Assembly: GCA_038380435.1 (NCBI GenBank)
Contig: JAWZYU010000013.1
Span: 64,374,446-64,438,445 of the forward strand
Source: Ryuthela nishihirai
Taxonomy: Eukaryota; Arthropoda; Arachnida; Araneae; Heptathelidae
Direction: 5' to 3'
Length of the DNA stretch: 64,000 nt
Below the pieces are notes generated by a model that made no database searches, was not told the origin of the DNA, and worked only from the letters and a program-made list of their open reading frames with translations. Below, piece after piece: positions 21,862 through 32,621 of this stretch. Made by a program: the position numbers and the translations under genes. The stretch's first letter is position 1. Each line of letters starts with the position of its first letter.

Positions 21862-23597
21862 TGTCACTGAACGACCGCATAGGGTCTGCGTGGTGATATT
21901 CCTCTTCCTGAGAGGATCAAATATGCCCCAAGTATACATGCATACTGTGTGAGTGATAGTTTCCGAGTAAAAGTGAGTCTAAAGATTGAAGACGCCACAT
22001 CCCTTTACAACCAAACGAGCATTCCAACAGACCCATGATCGCCGGGTTTGCGAAACCCACGACGTTATCTGCAGTGTCATTCTCTGCGAGAAGGCGTACA
22101 GCTGCCATATGCAAATTTAGTTCCTGTTGATGTGCATCTCGTGGTTGGTATAAAGAGGTGTTCGTTACGCACCAGCCAAGTAACGTCCGTAGTCAGGTCG
22201 CACCATGTATTCTATTCAAGAGTAGTGCAACATGCATCTGCTCTTTGCAGATTGTCATGGGAATGCATTGTGCATTGCTAGCAAGTATGGCCCGTTGCTA
22301 CCCAACACATCGTCATCCCGATGCCAACTTTACCTGACAGCAGAATGATCGCCTCAAAGACACTCTAAATGTGCTCCCTTCTTGAACCTTCGTGAAACAG
22401 GTCGGGCAGCCAGTGTGCAGATGCCGAACTGCAAGAAGCCAAACTAAAGAAGATTGCTGCACGCCCAGAGGGTTGCACACATCTGTTGCCATTCTGCATA
22501 CACCTTGGAGTTCATTGGAACACCAGCCACAGAATTATTCAAAAGGAAAGCTTTCATGCATCCCATTACACATAAGTGTAAAGTCTGCAGCCCAATGCCA
22601 CGCTGCATATTGTGATTGGCTATTGCACCAACATGAGCCAGATGGCATTTTTAATCGAACCTATACTGTGGAGAGACGAAGCATGTTTCGCATGCTATGA
22701 CATCCTCAACTTCCACAACAGCCATGAGTGGTCACGTACCAATCGACATGTCAACCACCAACAGCAGCATGAGGTCCGTTGCTCCATGAACGTGTCGATG
22801 AAGATATTGGGTAATCGGATTATCATTATCTTCTGCCAGTAAAGCTGACTGGACAAATGTATCTGATATTTCTATTCAAAATAATCCTCGATTTTTCTGG
22901 GCAATGTACCATTGGTGGTGCTGCATAACCTTTGGATACAGCATGATCGGTCAATGTAGTGTCAATGCCCGAGAGTGGTTGGTCACTGCATACCCAGGTC
23001 ACTGGATTGGATGTGTAAATCCTGTTCGATGGCCAACCAAACCACCAGATCTTTCGCCATTGTATATATTTCATATCAAGGAGTTGGTGTATTGAGCATC
23101 ACCCACTTACAAAAGAGAATCTCGTGACATGCCTACATGCTGCCTTCAAGTTCGTTGATACTGTCCTATTGGAACGTGTCCAGTCATCCATTTCCCGATG
23201 TGCCACGCATGCGGGATGGCCACTTCGAACACCTGCCACTGTGATACAGCTAGAACATTTCTACAACACACGGTGTTTTTGTGCAGTGCATCCCGTACAT
23301 TCTGGTCGCTGAGTACTTAGATGCTAGCGATACCTACAAGATGTAGAGATATTCAAGTTTTGCCATCACAGTGATGCTTGCAACCTATGTCATTGCATAA
23401 CCACGCCTATTGCACGATCTTCCGTTGTGCAACCATTGCAATAAAGTACGTTTAGCTGCAAGCGGATGTAACGTCATCAATCTTTAGACTCATTTTACTC
23501 TGAAACTGTCGCTCACACAGACCGAGTTCTTTGGGCAGATCTGATTCTCTCACGAAGAGGAATAACACGAGGCGGAGTTAATTCAGGGACATCCTGT
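21862..23597 (+). mobile_element. Degenerate Tc1/mariner-type transposon with long TIRs
   Basis: The left arm (to ~22005) carries ATTCCTCTTCCTGAGAGGAT, TGTGTGAGTGATAGTTTC and AGTCTAAAGATTGAAGACG. The reverse complement of the right arm (~23460-23597) carries ATTCCTCTTCGTGAGAGAAT, TGTGTGAGCGACAGTTTC and AGTCTAAAGATTGATGACG in the same order. The arms are therefore ~120-140 bp inverted repeats. The right end reads ATCCTGTATA, and a TA target is plausible. The left outer boundary is uncertain by about 15 bp. A decayed transposase lies between. Confidence 0.75.
22392..23310 (+). pseudogene. DDE transposase (Tc3/mariner-like), decayed
   Basis: Ordered fragments in shifting plus-strand frames match a DDE transposase of the Tc/mariner group. 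Around 22660-22730 there is an 'LWRDEACF' piece followed by FHNSHEWSRTNRHVNHQQQ. Around 22900-23080 come a W-W, AREWLVTAYPGHWIG and PVRWPTKPPDLSPLYIFH; the P-DLSP-D-type box is the last catalytic block. Around 23124-23220 comes NLVTCLHAAFKFVDTV. Stops and frameshifts interrupt every part. The third catalytic acid is replaced or shifted (LSPLYIF), so the protein cannot be active. Confidence 0.7.
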
Positions 23598-23633
23598 ATA
23601 TGTGTGTGTAAAAGAGGATTATTCTCTTTAACA

Positions 23634-24018
23634 GGGGCGGGGGTGGCTCAGTCGATAGCGTGCCAGGCTCGTAATCTGTAGTTCCCAGGTTCGAGTCGAA
23701 GCTGGGTCAGCGTTGAGATTTATCTCCGCAAAAATTCCCCGCCTTGCCCACGGTCAGTAGGGGACACCAATGGGCTTGGAAAGGCCGCCGTCCGTCGGAT
23801 GGGACGTTAAGCCGTGGCCCCATGTGCGGGAGAGCCATACCCTGTGCACGTTAAAGAATACGCTGGATGGCCTTGACGGGAGGCTACCATCTGTCTCCCA
23901 ACAGCTGTTCCAGTGGGTCCCCTCCCCCAACCTTCTCTGAGCTTTCGGGGTCCATGTGACCTGGCCATTTAGCCCATGGTGTGCAAAAAAGTGCCGCTCA
24001 GAGGTAAAACAACCCAAC
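23634..24018 (+). mobile_element. SINE-A, full length, 11 bp target duplication
   Basis: TCTCTTTAACA is repeated at 23623-23633 and 24019-24029. It landed about 35 bp past the right end of the Tc-type element. The head carries TGGCTCAGTCGATAGCG and GTTCGAGTCGAA, so the sequence beside the B box differs from its sisters. Confidence 0.93.
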
Positions 24019-24329
24019 TCTCTTTAACAAGTAATGATTTTGCTCTAGACTTACACATCTTTTAATTACATTTGTTGTTGCCAAAATTTTTTTTTTATTG
24101 AGTTGCATAATTTCCTCCAAATACAATTCTAATAGAGGTTTATATTTTCACTATCATTGCAAACGGAAAATTAGAAATTTCATTCTACATTTTGCAATAT
24201 AAATTGTGTTAGATTTGTTATAAAATATTATTAATAATAACGTTTAAATGGCAATGAAACGATTTTCTCGCATGAGCTTCTCTGCTTCCGTTATATTTTG
24301 TGATATTTAGACATGGGTTAGCAGAGCAT

Positions 24330-24718
24330 TGGGTTGGGTTGTTTTACCTCTGAGTGGCACTTTTTTGCACACCATGGGCTAAATGGCCAGGTCACAAGGA
24401 TCCCGAAGGCTCAGAGAAGGTTGGGGAAGGGGACCCACTGGAGCAGCTATTGGGAGACAGATGGTAGCCTCCTGTCAAGGCCATCCAGCATGTTCTTTAA
24501 CGTGCACAGGGTATGGCTCTCCCACACACGGGGCCACGGCTTAACGTCCCATCCGACGGACGGCGGCCTTTCCAAGCCCATTGGTGTCCCCTACTGACCG
24601 TGGGCAGAGCGGGGGGAATTTTGCGGAGATAAATCTCAATGCTGACCCAGCTGGGACTCGAACCTGGGAACTACAGATTACGAGCCTGGCGCGCTACCGA
24701 CTGAGCCACCCCGCCCCA
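24330..24718 (-). mobile_element. SINE-A, full length, 13 bp target duplication
   Basis: GTTAGCAGAGCAT flanks both ends (24317-24329 and 24719-24731). Several private changes (GAGCAGCTATTGGGAG, CATTGGTGTCC) set it apart from other copies. Confidence 0.93.
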
Positions 24719-24731
24719 GTTAGCAGAGCAT

Positions 24732-25184
24732 CTTCAACACTTTCGATAACGTTCTTCAATTTGTCCACCTATTCTTGGACCTGCGGTGGATTCATCTATC
24801 ATCCACCATACTGAGCAAAGATTTTGCGATAAATTTCAGCAGGTTTCATTGGTTCACCATTCAGAAATCGAATAAGTACTCCAATGCCTCTCTTATAATC
24901 ATAAGGTGCCGCCATCTTTGAAACTAATGGTTTACGAATAACACTAGCTGAAAGAGAACTGTGTTTTAAGTGTTGCCAACAGACTTTAATCAATAATGTG
25001 ATGCAAAATTATCATTATTTGTTTAATTGCGAACGTTAACAAATATTATATTTCTGTGCTGTCTTTTTGAAAAGTTTATAGTCCATGGACTAAAACTACT
25101 GATCTCGAAGGCTGCGTAATTTCGCAAACATGTCTCTCTAACTCGTTTTACCTCACCATGCAAAGCTTAAAAATGTAACTAAAA
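24732..25184. other. Unassigned interval
   Basis: No gene was recognised. The minus-strand reading at 24799-24993 (contains MAAPYDYKRGIGVLIRF) is short and lacks a known motif. Confidence 0.4.
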
Positions 25185-25383
25185 TACTCTGCAAGCAGCA
25201 GGTTGTCACAGAAGTGTGACAGGAGATTATCAGTTTAATACGATAGAGAGAAAATCTGTGAGGAAAATGAGACCTCAGCAGAAAGAAACACAAGAAACGA
25301 AGCATCCGTGCTTCATCCGGGGCTCTAACCTCTGTTCTCTTTGATAAGTAACCAAGCACACTGAGCACTCTGCCACCGGGATA
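25185..25383 (-). mobile_element. SINE-B copy, diverged
   Basis: GCAAGCAGCAGGTTGTCACA, GTGTGACAGGAG, GAGACCTCAGCAGAAAG and CCACCGGGATAG keep the SINE-B order on the minus strand. The B box region (GGGCTCTAACCTC) is mutated. Confidence 0.65.
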
Positions 25384-25484
25384 GACTGCAAAGCTTAGAA
25401 TCGCACAATCTATCTCACAGACAGAACCTCCCAAAGCGACCAAGCCTCTGTCTATTGAGCAAAAGGTTCCGAAATGGTTTAGAA

Positions 25485-25787
25485 CAGGGATGGGGAAATT
25501 CCGGCCCGCGAGATTGTTTTTCGTGGCTCGTCAGCAATTGGTGGCATCCAGTATACAAACAAATTTTGGTGAAATCGTCGGGAAAATGCAGCTGCATCCA
25601 GCTCATTAAAACAGGAGTTTAATTATGTATGTTCCTTAAACGTAATTTTTCTTACCATTATTTAACAAATAGTATTATTTCATGATTGATATAATTACTT
25701 TTTTTATTTCCCGTAGTTATGTATCTAATGTATGGTTTCAAAGAATTTTCAAACGGTCCTCTTACTCTATAAATTTTCCCACCCCTG
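25485..25787. mobile_element. hAT-type MITE with exact 8 bp target duplication
   Basis: The left end is CAGGGATGGGGAAATTCCGG. The right end is AAATTTTCCCACCCCTG, its imperfect inverted repeat (CAGGGGTGGGAAAATTT). GTTTAGAA stands directly before (25477-25484) and after (25788-25795). CAG-start TIRs with 8 bp duplications define the hAT superfamily. At 303 bp with no ORF, it is non-autonomous. Confidence 0.85.
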
Positions 25788-25795
25788 GTTTAGAA

Positions 25796-26444
25796 GCATT
25801 ATATTGAATTCCGATATAAATCCTGGCCACAACAAACTCCTAACCTGAATGCTATCGAGCCCACGTGAAATATTATTCAAAGTGGTGTAAGTCACCGGGA
25901 GCAACTGCCTACCTTAAGTGATATCTTGTTGGAAGAGTGTCTCAGAATCCGACTGAACGAACTGAGGCTATTATCGATTCTATGCCATGCCATTTAAAAG
26001 CAACTTCTAAACTCTAAAAGTTTTTCAACTCATTAGTGAATATCATTTTCCAAACTTTAGTCCAACCGTGTATTGCAAAAGGACGGATTGGGACTGTCTA
26101 TGGCAGGGGAGGTTTTCGGTTATACTTCCAACACCGCCATCTACAGCATAGGGATGTATGATTGAATATATATATTATTAAAAATGCAGTTTCATATAGG
26201 AGCTTCAGTAATTAAATCTAGTTAAATCTAATTGAGATATTCTCCTAAATGTGTAATAAAGAGAATTTAACTGACCAACCTTTTATCAGATTATCAGTAA
26301 TGCGATCCTGTTTGGGTTTTCATCTAGCCTTGGATTAGCTTAACTGTACATTAGAAAGAAACAAAATGTCTTTAACAAAAGTTTATTTTTGTCATGAAAT
26401 GCTTTTCTATGAGTGCTGACCTAATTCTTGCTTTCTGTCGTCAG
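25796..26444. other. Interval upstream of the BMP exon, presumably intronic
   Basis: No coding match was found. It ends in a pyrimidine-rich tract (CTAATTCTTGCTTTCTGTCG) leading to the acceptor CAG at 26442-26444. No preceding mature-domain exon of the ligand was found in this window. Confidence 0.5.
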
Positions 26445-26636
26445 AAGGTGCAGCCTTCCAATCATGCCACCATTCAGAGCCTGGTCCACGTGCTCGGTCT
26501 GCACAACGACGTCCCGAGCCCTTGCTGCGTGCCCCAGACGATGTCCTCGGTGACCTTGCTCTACTTCGATGAAGACCGCAATGTCGTCCTCAAGAATTAT
26601 CCGAGCATGACGGTCGAGAGCTGCGCATGCCGCTGA
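26445..26636 (+). CDS. BMP/TGF-beta family ligand, 3' terminal exon (ADMP-like)
   Basis: The exon opens after a good 3' splice site and runs to TGA at 26634, giving 63 residues. It contains [18 protein letters not shown], then [16 protein letters not shown], then [17 protein letters not shown]. This is the C-terminal half of a cystine-knot growth-factor domain: the adjacent CC pair, the V-L-Y-F-D strand and the terminal C-x-C-R that ends every BMP-type ligand. Four of the seven conserved cysteines lie here; the first three must be in upstream exons outside the window. The ligand is secreted and signals through type I/II serine kinase receptors. The ending -CACR and the [10 protein letters not shown] block are most like ADMP-type ligands as I recall; other BMP/GDF assignments remain possible. 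Composition is markedly richer in G+C than the flanks, as expected for a constrained host exon. Confidence 0.9.
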   Translation, partial: KVQPSNHATIQSLVHVLGLHNDVPSPCCVPQTMSSVTLLYFDEDRNVVLKNYPSMTVESCACR

Positions 26637-28429
26637 CCTTCACTTCGCTCTCGGAAAATCCTCTTCGCTCGCGCGGGACAGATTAGTCAGCGATCTCAGA
26701 TCACGTGATTCTTGGGAGGGAAACAAAAGAAAAATCCTGATTCGTTTCACGAGACCCAGGCAGAAGAATCCGAAATGAATTCAAAGATAATCAAGACCAC
26801 GATTTCTTAAAGATTCTTTTTAAAACTCAAAATTCATTCCCTGTTCAATATGGATAAGTCTGAATGTCACTGCAATAATCACATCCCAACACCATACAGC
26901 AAACAGAATTTTGTACGGATGGACCATCATTCTTTAGGAGAATCCTTTCATAGCTGGATTCAATTGAATACAGTGAGCCAATGCCAGTAGTGCAATCAAA
27001 ATCACCAAGAACTTTGCCAAAAGCCGCCACGCAACAACTCTCATTGGTTAAAACATGAAATCAGATCTCCTTTCCCTCTGCCACACATTCCCCCGTGAAG
27101 AAAGACAAACTATTTCATCACGAAATCTTCGTTCGTAGCTCTTCTCAGTGAGGACGTTATCTCGAGAGTGGATTTAGATTAGTTGAAGTCGTTCTCTTCG
27201 CCGTCTTCAGAAGTTCGGTCTCTTGTAGTCCACAAAATGAGACCAGAACGGGATGAATCTGAACATTTCTTCTACCCAGATCTTGTACATAACAACCACA
27301 ATGGAATCTCTTACTGCCAGAAAACGAGAAGAAATGCCAAAGACATCTCCAATGATCCGAAGCTTCTTTAGAAGTACAAATGGATGTAAAGAAATCATCT
27401 CCCATTGTTTGCTTTGTATTTCTAGTTATTAGTTAAACCAAACCAATCAAATGTTAACTTCTGTATATTTACTACTTATGTAATGCAGATGACATTCTTG
27501 TACCTTTCACTATTTATAGTAAGTTTCAAGGTTTATGGATTCGATGAATGTACGTACTTTATTAAAATGTTTCAGTGAAACAAAAGACATTTTGGTTCTC
27601 ACTGATTTTGCTCTTTTCTTTTCCTCTTCCTCGTTAATACAGGAAATGGCAACAAATAAGGGAAACTGGGAGACTGCTCAGTTGTCTCTTCGACAGTTCT
27701 TATCGATCATTAATCAATCACCTATGATCATCGGAGCATCAACTGCGCAGACTCATAATCTTCCCAGTCGCCTTTCCCATGTTACACCATTGTCAAGCAC
27801 TCGGAATCATATCAACAGAGTTAATGTTCTCCTTCCACTCCAGGATTTTTGCAAATTATATTCCCAAAGCCTAAATTGCTTTGCAAGCATAAAATGAGTT
27901 GTGCATTAATCAAACAATCCCCATAATGTTTGCATTCGCAAATGTAAAATTGGAAAAATCACCTGTCTTGAGGAAGTTGTGTCATTAGGAAAGCATAAGC
28001 GAAATGCAGGAAAATCATTGTTAAACGACCACTTCCAAAGCTGGCCACCAGTCCAAGTTTAGGGGAAGTGCAATAATTTAAAAAATTAAACTTTCTTCGG
28101 AGTTGTTCCGCTTCTATCTGCAGTAAAACGAATAACAGGATGACCACCAGAGGGCGAAAGGAGTACTACCGGTAGTGCATAACACAAGAGACTTAGCATG
28201 AGTCTATTAAACTCTAAACTAGATCATTCTTCCTGTTGCAAAGCATTGCAACCAATATCAATGCATGTTTTTTGCATACTTAATAAAAACCTGTTCAAGT
28301 GCAAATGGCAATTCTCTTATTTCCTCCCCCCCATAGAGTGGAAAGATTTTTTGTACACTTGCAACCAGCAGGGGACGCTTTAAACGCTTTTACCATACTA
28401 GACAAACAACAATTTATCGCCACGACCCT
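26637..28429. other. Likely 3' UTR and downstream intergenic DNA of the BMP gene
   Basis: The first ~150 bp keep elevated G+C and are probably 3' UTR. I could not choose a polyadenylation site. Readings of 60-120 codons (for example 27535-27897) show no domain. Confidence 0.4.
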
Positions 28430-29240
28430 CTCCATTTATTCAGTGGTTTAATTCTTAACGTTTAGATTCTATATCTAATTCTAATTATAATTCTAAATCG
28501 ACTCTGGCAAATATGGGAGGCTCAATTTCAAAGAGAATTTCTTCATCTGCTGACTTTTGCACCCTCTATTTGTGGAAAATCAAACTAATGGATGATTGAG
28601 AAATCATAAATGTTCTATTAGCAATTGTAAAACACAAAAAAGAATATTTTTTTTTATCTCTTAAAATGGGAAAGTTGCTTCCCCCCCCCCGTCCCGGCTC
28701 TTAAGAGGGCAAATCGTTGCTGCAGTCAGTGCAAACCTCTTAACCATCACACGTTACCAGAGGCGGCGCTATCGCACGTGCAACCGGGCGGCATTTTTTT
28801 AGGGGCGGCAAATTTGCCAACTGAGGACCATACCTGTAATAAAGCTGACTCGAGTAAGTATGTCATCTATTTTTCAACAGATGATTTTCACTTGATTTTA
28901 GAAATGATATTAAATTTAGCTAAATCAATGATCAAAATCTAAGATCAGACTCGGAGAAGAGTCCATTCCTGGAGACAAGCGCCTGCCCTGCACATTACCA
29001 ACTAAAATTCAGATTTCTAGCATAAGCATAACGTTTGTAACATTCACTTAAACTTTGGTCAGTTACCAACTTTTTGCATCGCTAGAGGACGCTATTAATA
29101 ATACTCAGATATTCAGAAAGTGCGAATCCTAATCATTGATCGATACCTACAGTTAGGGAGCGTTATTAAAACTATTGAGAAGATCGGAAATATTTCATCA
29201 ATATCTCTCCAATCCAAAAAGAAGTTTGAATTTATGTCTA
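28430..29240. repeat. Degenerate repeat R2, satellite outlier
   Basis: Blocks such as CTGGCAAATATGGGAGGCTC, a TCTCTTAAAATGGGAAAG / CCCCCC-GTC segment, GCTGC-GTCAGTGCAAACCTC, CATCACACGTTACCA and ACCAACTAAAATTCAGATTTC recur in similar order at 35690-36460. This is an old dispersed or formerly tandem family. Reading frames in it are not conserved. Confidence 0.5.
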
Positions 29241-29742
29241 AAAATAAAATAGTTGAATGTAGAGACAGACGACAAAGCGAAAACATTAGGTTTTTTAAAA
29301 TGAGCTGAAAATTGGAAAAAGGCGTATCGTAGTTATATATTTTAACAGGTTTGCTTTTTCTTGATTTATTGCGTATTGGACGCAATTTCCTGTCTCAGGA
29401 TATTATCCACTATCGAAAATACACTACCGCTAAAAAATTGGTCTCGTAGGCATCTACTTAATGAGAAAGGCGACCCTGTGTGACAATACTGAGGACAATT
29501 TCGTTTTCTCTGCGAATTTCAGGGACTTTTCTCGTCTAATTAAAAACATCCTTTGGCAGTATTGTGACGACAATTGAATACCATCTTATGCATCGTTTCT
29601 ACGTGTGTGTAAATTTATTTTTATTCTTTGTATGATCTATGCAAACTCGTTGAACGGAAGAGAAATATTTTGGCTGAAACTGCCTTAGTTTCGTATTTGG
29701 TGATGAATTTACAAGTCTCTTGATTAGTACTATCACCAAGAT
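29241..29742. other. Unassigned AT-rich interval
   Basis: Nothing recognised on either strand. Confidence 0.4.
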
Positions 29743-29753
29743 CTTTCGTAACT

Positions 29754-29963
29754 AAAATAAAATAAATAAATACCCCCTCAAGCAGCTGCTTGCCACAGAG
29801 GTCTGACAGGAGCCTGTCAGTTTATATGCCACAGTAGGAGATCTGAGAGGATGGCAGGACCTCAGCAGAAAAACGACACACACATACCATGCCTAATCCG
29901 GGGCTCGAACCCAGGTCCCTTAGATCAGTAGCCAAGCGTGCTAACCACTCGGCCACGGGACGG
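29754..29963 (-). mobile_element. SINE-B, full length, 11 bp target duplication
   Basis: CTTTCGTAACT is duplicated at 29743-29753 and 29964-29974. The copy has the complete head (CCGTGGCCGAGTGGTTAGC, GGTTCGAGCCCC), the TGACAGGCTCCTGTCA hairpin near its 3' end and a TTTA-type tail. It is the best reference copy of the family here. Confidence 0.93.
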
Positions 29964-30193
29964 CTTTCGTAACTACTGAAGTAAAAAAAATACATATAGA
30001 CAAAGATGATATAACAGTTTCGAAGCACTGTTTTATTTATATTTGGGAAGAAAACTATATTTCTCGTATTGAGTACTCAGAAAGTAGTGATTAGGCTTTC
30101 AGCCAATAAGTTAGGACTCGATTTGCTTAGATGGAATAAAGCATAATGCGTTGATTTGACAAACACAGGGGAATTTCGCCCAAATTACGCCCT

Positions 30194-30574
30194 TGGGTTG
30201 TTTTACCTCTGAGCGGCACTTTTTTGCACACCATGGGCTAAATGGCCAGGTCACAAGGACCCCGAAGGCTCAGAGAAGGTTGGGGGAGGGGACACACTGG
30301 AACAGCTGTTGGGAGACAGATGGTAGCCTCCCGTCAAGGCCATCCAGCGTGTTCTTTAACGTGCACAGAGTATGGCTCTCCCGCACACGGGGCCACGGCT
30401 TAACGTCCCATCTGACGGACGGCGGCCTTTCCAAGCCCATCAGTGTCCCCTACTGACCGTGGGCAGGGCGGGGAATTTTTGCGGAGATAAATCTCAACGC
30501 TGACCCAGCTGGGACTCGAACCTGGGAACTACAGATTACGAGCCTGGCGCGCTACCGACTGAGCTTCCCCCGCC
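30194..30574 (-). mobile_element. SINE-A, full length, 15 bp target duplication
   Basis: CCCAAATTACGCCCT occurs at 30179-30193 and 30575-30589. The head has a mutated A-box neighbourhood (GGAAGCTCAGTCGG on the minus strand). Confidence 0.93.
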
Positions 30575-30589
30575 CCCAAATTACGCCCT

Positions 30590-31045
30590 AACCATTAAAC
30601 GCTGCAATAGAGGGTTAAGTGCCAATGAAAGTCAATGTTAAGTAAAATATTAGGTATCATAAAACTATAATTTTAAGGATTTAATAGTGGAAAATATATT
30701 AAGTTTTAGAGGGTTAACTAAGTGTCAAAAGTAATCAATAACACTTTCATAAAATCGGAACATATACATACATATATGTATATAGTGCAAAACATTAACA
30801 ATGACCGGTGTCCACTATTTGAATGTAAAGGAATACGGGTAGAAGAAAAAGGAAGATTGCGGAGAAGTGGTGGCTCTACATAGAAATCGTAATAAAGGGG
30901 GGCCCCGGAGAGAAAGTACTACGATTACACCTAACTTGTCTTTAACAACTTCCCATCTAGAGTGGCCTACGAGAGATATTGAAAAAGTTCTTGCCATGCA
31001 CCTGCAGAAACATCGCATTTACTTCAACAAAACTTTTACTGTGCT
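30590..31045. other. Unassigned interval
   Basis: AT-rich, with a TATATACATACATATATG simple stretch near 30764. The 80-codon reading at 30867 has no known motif and runs into mariner-derived sequence. Confidence 0.4.
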
Positions 31046-31564
31046 TCAAATCACTCCAACACATGTGCAACTTTGTAGGCGTCTAAGACAATTCTGTAAC
31101 GCTTGGTAGTACTCCTGTTGGGGAATACTCCACAACTCTGAATGGAAGCATTTTGCAAGGTCTTGCACCCTTGAAAAAGGCTTCCCAACAAGTTCCTTTT
31201 TAAATTTTTGGAAACAACCAAATATTACATGGTGCAAGATCGGGTGAATATGCAAGATTCGGAAGCTGTTTGATCTTTCGGAACTATAAATGTATGTTTT
31301 ATAACTATAAATGTTTATATCGATACACCGATATCTAAACTTATTACCTGGATGGTGTTTCTTTAATGAGATCAAGACAGCAACGTTGGTTCTCTGGTTC
31401 ACGGCCTTCTCTGGTCTTCCTGTACGAGGGAGGTCTTCGAAGTTCTGCCATCCTTCTCTGGATTTTCTCAACATCCGTAACATCGCCATATGAATAGGTA
31501 CGATCCTCATATACGTATGATAAATCGGTATGATCTTTTTTTCCCATTGATAGTCGTTTCTCAC
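31046..31564 (-). pseudogene. Mariner-type transposase, internally deleted
   Basis: The minus strand first gives the N-terminal helix-turn-helix region in two frames (DLSYVYEDRTYSYGDV, then EGWQNFEDLPRTGRPE). After about 100 bp of unrelated AT sequence it gives the C-terminal end (FGCFQKFKKELVGKPFSRVQ, then LRRLQSC). The catalytic middle is absent. The switch of frame between the first two pieces sits at the same place as in the copy at 32622. Confidence 0.75.
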
Positions 31565-31790
31565 TGAGAGTCGCCGTCCGTCGGATGTTAAGCAGCGGCC
31601 GTGTGCAAAACAGTTAACCTCATTTCACGTTAAAGAACACTCTGGACGGCTTTGAAGAGAGGTTTCCACTTTATAAACAGTGTCCATGTAGAGTGAGGAT
31701 TTAGCGGCGATGAATCGCAATGTTGGCACAGTTGGGACTCAAAGCTGGGAACTGCAGATTACGAGCCATGCGGTATCTCCATGAGCAATG
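31565..31790. mobile_element. Rearranged SINE-A remnant
   Basis: The central-domain part (GTCCGTCGGATGTTAAGCAG to CACGTTAAAGAACACTCTGG) reads in the sense direction. It is followed by head sequence (GTTGGGACTCAAAGCTGGGA, CAGATTACGAGCCATGCGG) in the antisense direction. The joined opposite orientations show an inversion or two nested old insertions. Confidence 0.6.
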
Positions 31791-32175
31791 GGGGTGGTGG
31801 GAGGACTTGACATTTTCATTCTCTGATTTTCGTAGATTCCTTTTAGAAAATATATGTTATTCAAGCCCTCAAAGAGTGGAGAGAAAATCCACTGAAAATC
31901 CCCTAGAACTTCATGATCTCATCTCACATTTTCTGCCTCCCAGTTTTTTTGGAGGACTTTAACGGGTACCATTCTTTTTTAGGTAGTACTGACACGAAGG
32001 GAGAAGTCACATCCGTCACCAAGATCCTTAATTTCTCCTCTGGCATTTCCTCTTGCGTTTCTAGAAACATTTTTTTTAATGTAAATTGTTAGGTACAAAG
32101 GGCATTCAAAAGTTCTTGACACGTGTCTGTAGATTTGTACTCGTTCTTCCGAAGTTAACGAGCTACGACTTCTTT
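31791..32175. other. Unassigned interval
   Basis: No coding or repeat signature recognised. Confidence 0.4.
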
Positions 32176-32188
32176 AAACTTGTCATTG

Positions 32189-32525
32189 GGTTGGGTTGTT
32201 GGGTTGTTTTACCTCTGAGCGGCATTTTTTTGCACACCATGGGCTAAATGCCAGGTCACATGGACCCCGAAGGCTCAGAGAAGGTTGGGGGAGGGGACCC
32301 ACTGGAACAGCTGTTGGGAGACAGATGGTAGCCTCCCGTCAAGGCCATCCAGTGTGTTCTTTAACGTGCACAGGGTATGGCTCTCCCGCACACGGGGCCA
32401 CGGTTTAACGTCCAATCCGACGGACGGCGGCCTTTCCAAGCCCATCGATATCCCCTACTGACCGTGGGCAAGACGGGGAATTTTGCAGAGATAAGTCTCA
32501 ACGCTGACCCAGCTGGGACTCGAAC
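32189..32525 (-). mobile_element. SINE-A, 5'-truncated in the B box, 13 bp target duplication
   Basis: AAACTTGTCATTG flanks the element exactly (32176-32188 and 32526-32538). On its own sense strand it begins inside GTTCGAGTCCC and lacks everything upstream. The intact duplication shows the shortening happened during insertion (incomplete reverse transcription), not later. The TTGGGTTG tail motif is doubled. Confidence 0.93.
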
Positions 32526-32621
32526 AAACTTGTCATTGTGTTAAATTCAAAGACGATATCATCATTTCTCTCTTCTCTGGAGGCGCGTAAAGTTTGGTCT
32601 GCGAAATCTAAGTGTCGTTAC

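Noticed and set aside
27535..27897. 120-codon reading downstream of the BMP exon
   Set aside because: No recognisable domain, no splice evidence, and composition like the flanking non-coding DNA.
31046..31564. 172-codon minus-strand open reading frame as a host gene
   Set aside because: It is a frame-mixed mariner remnant with the catalytic core missing.
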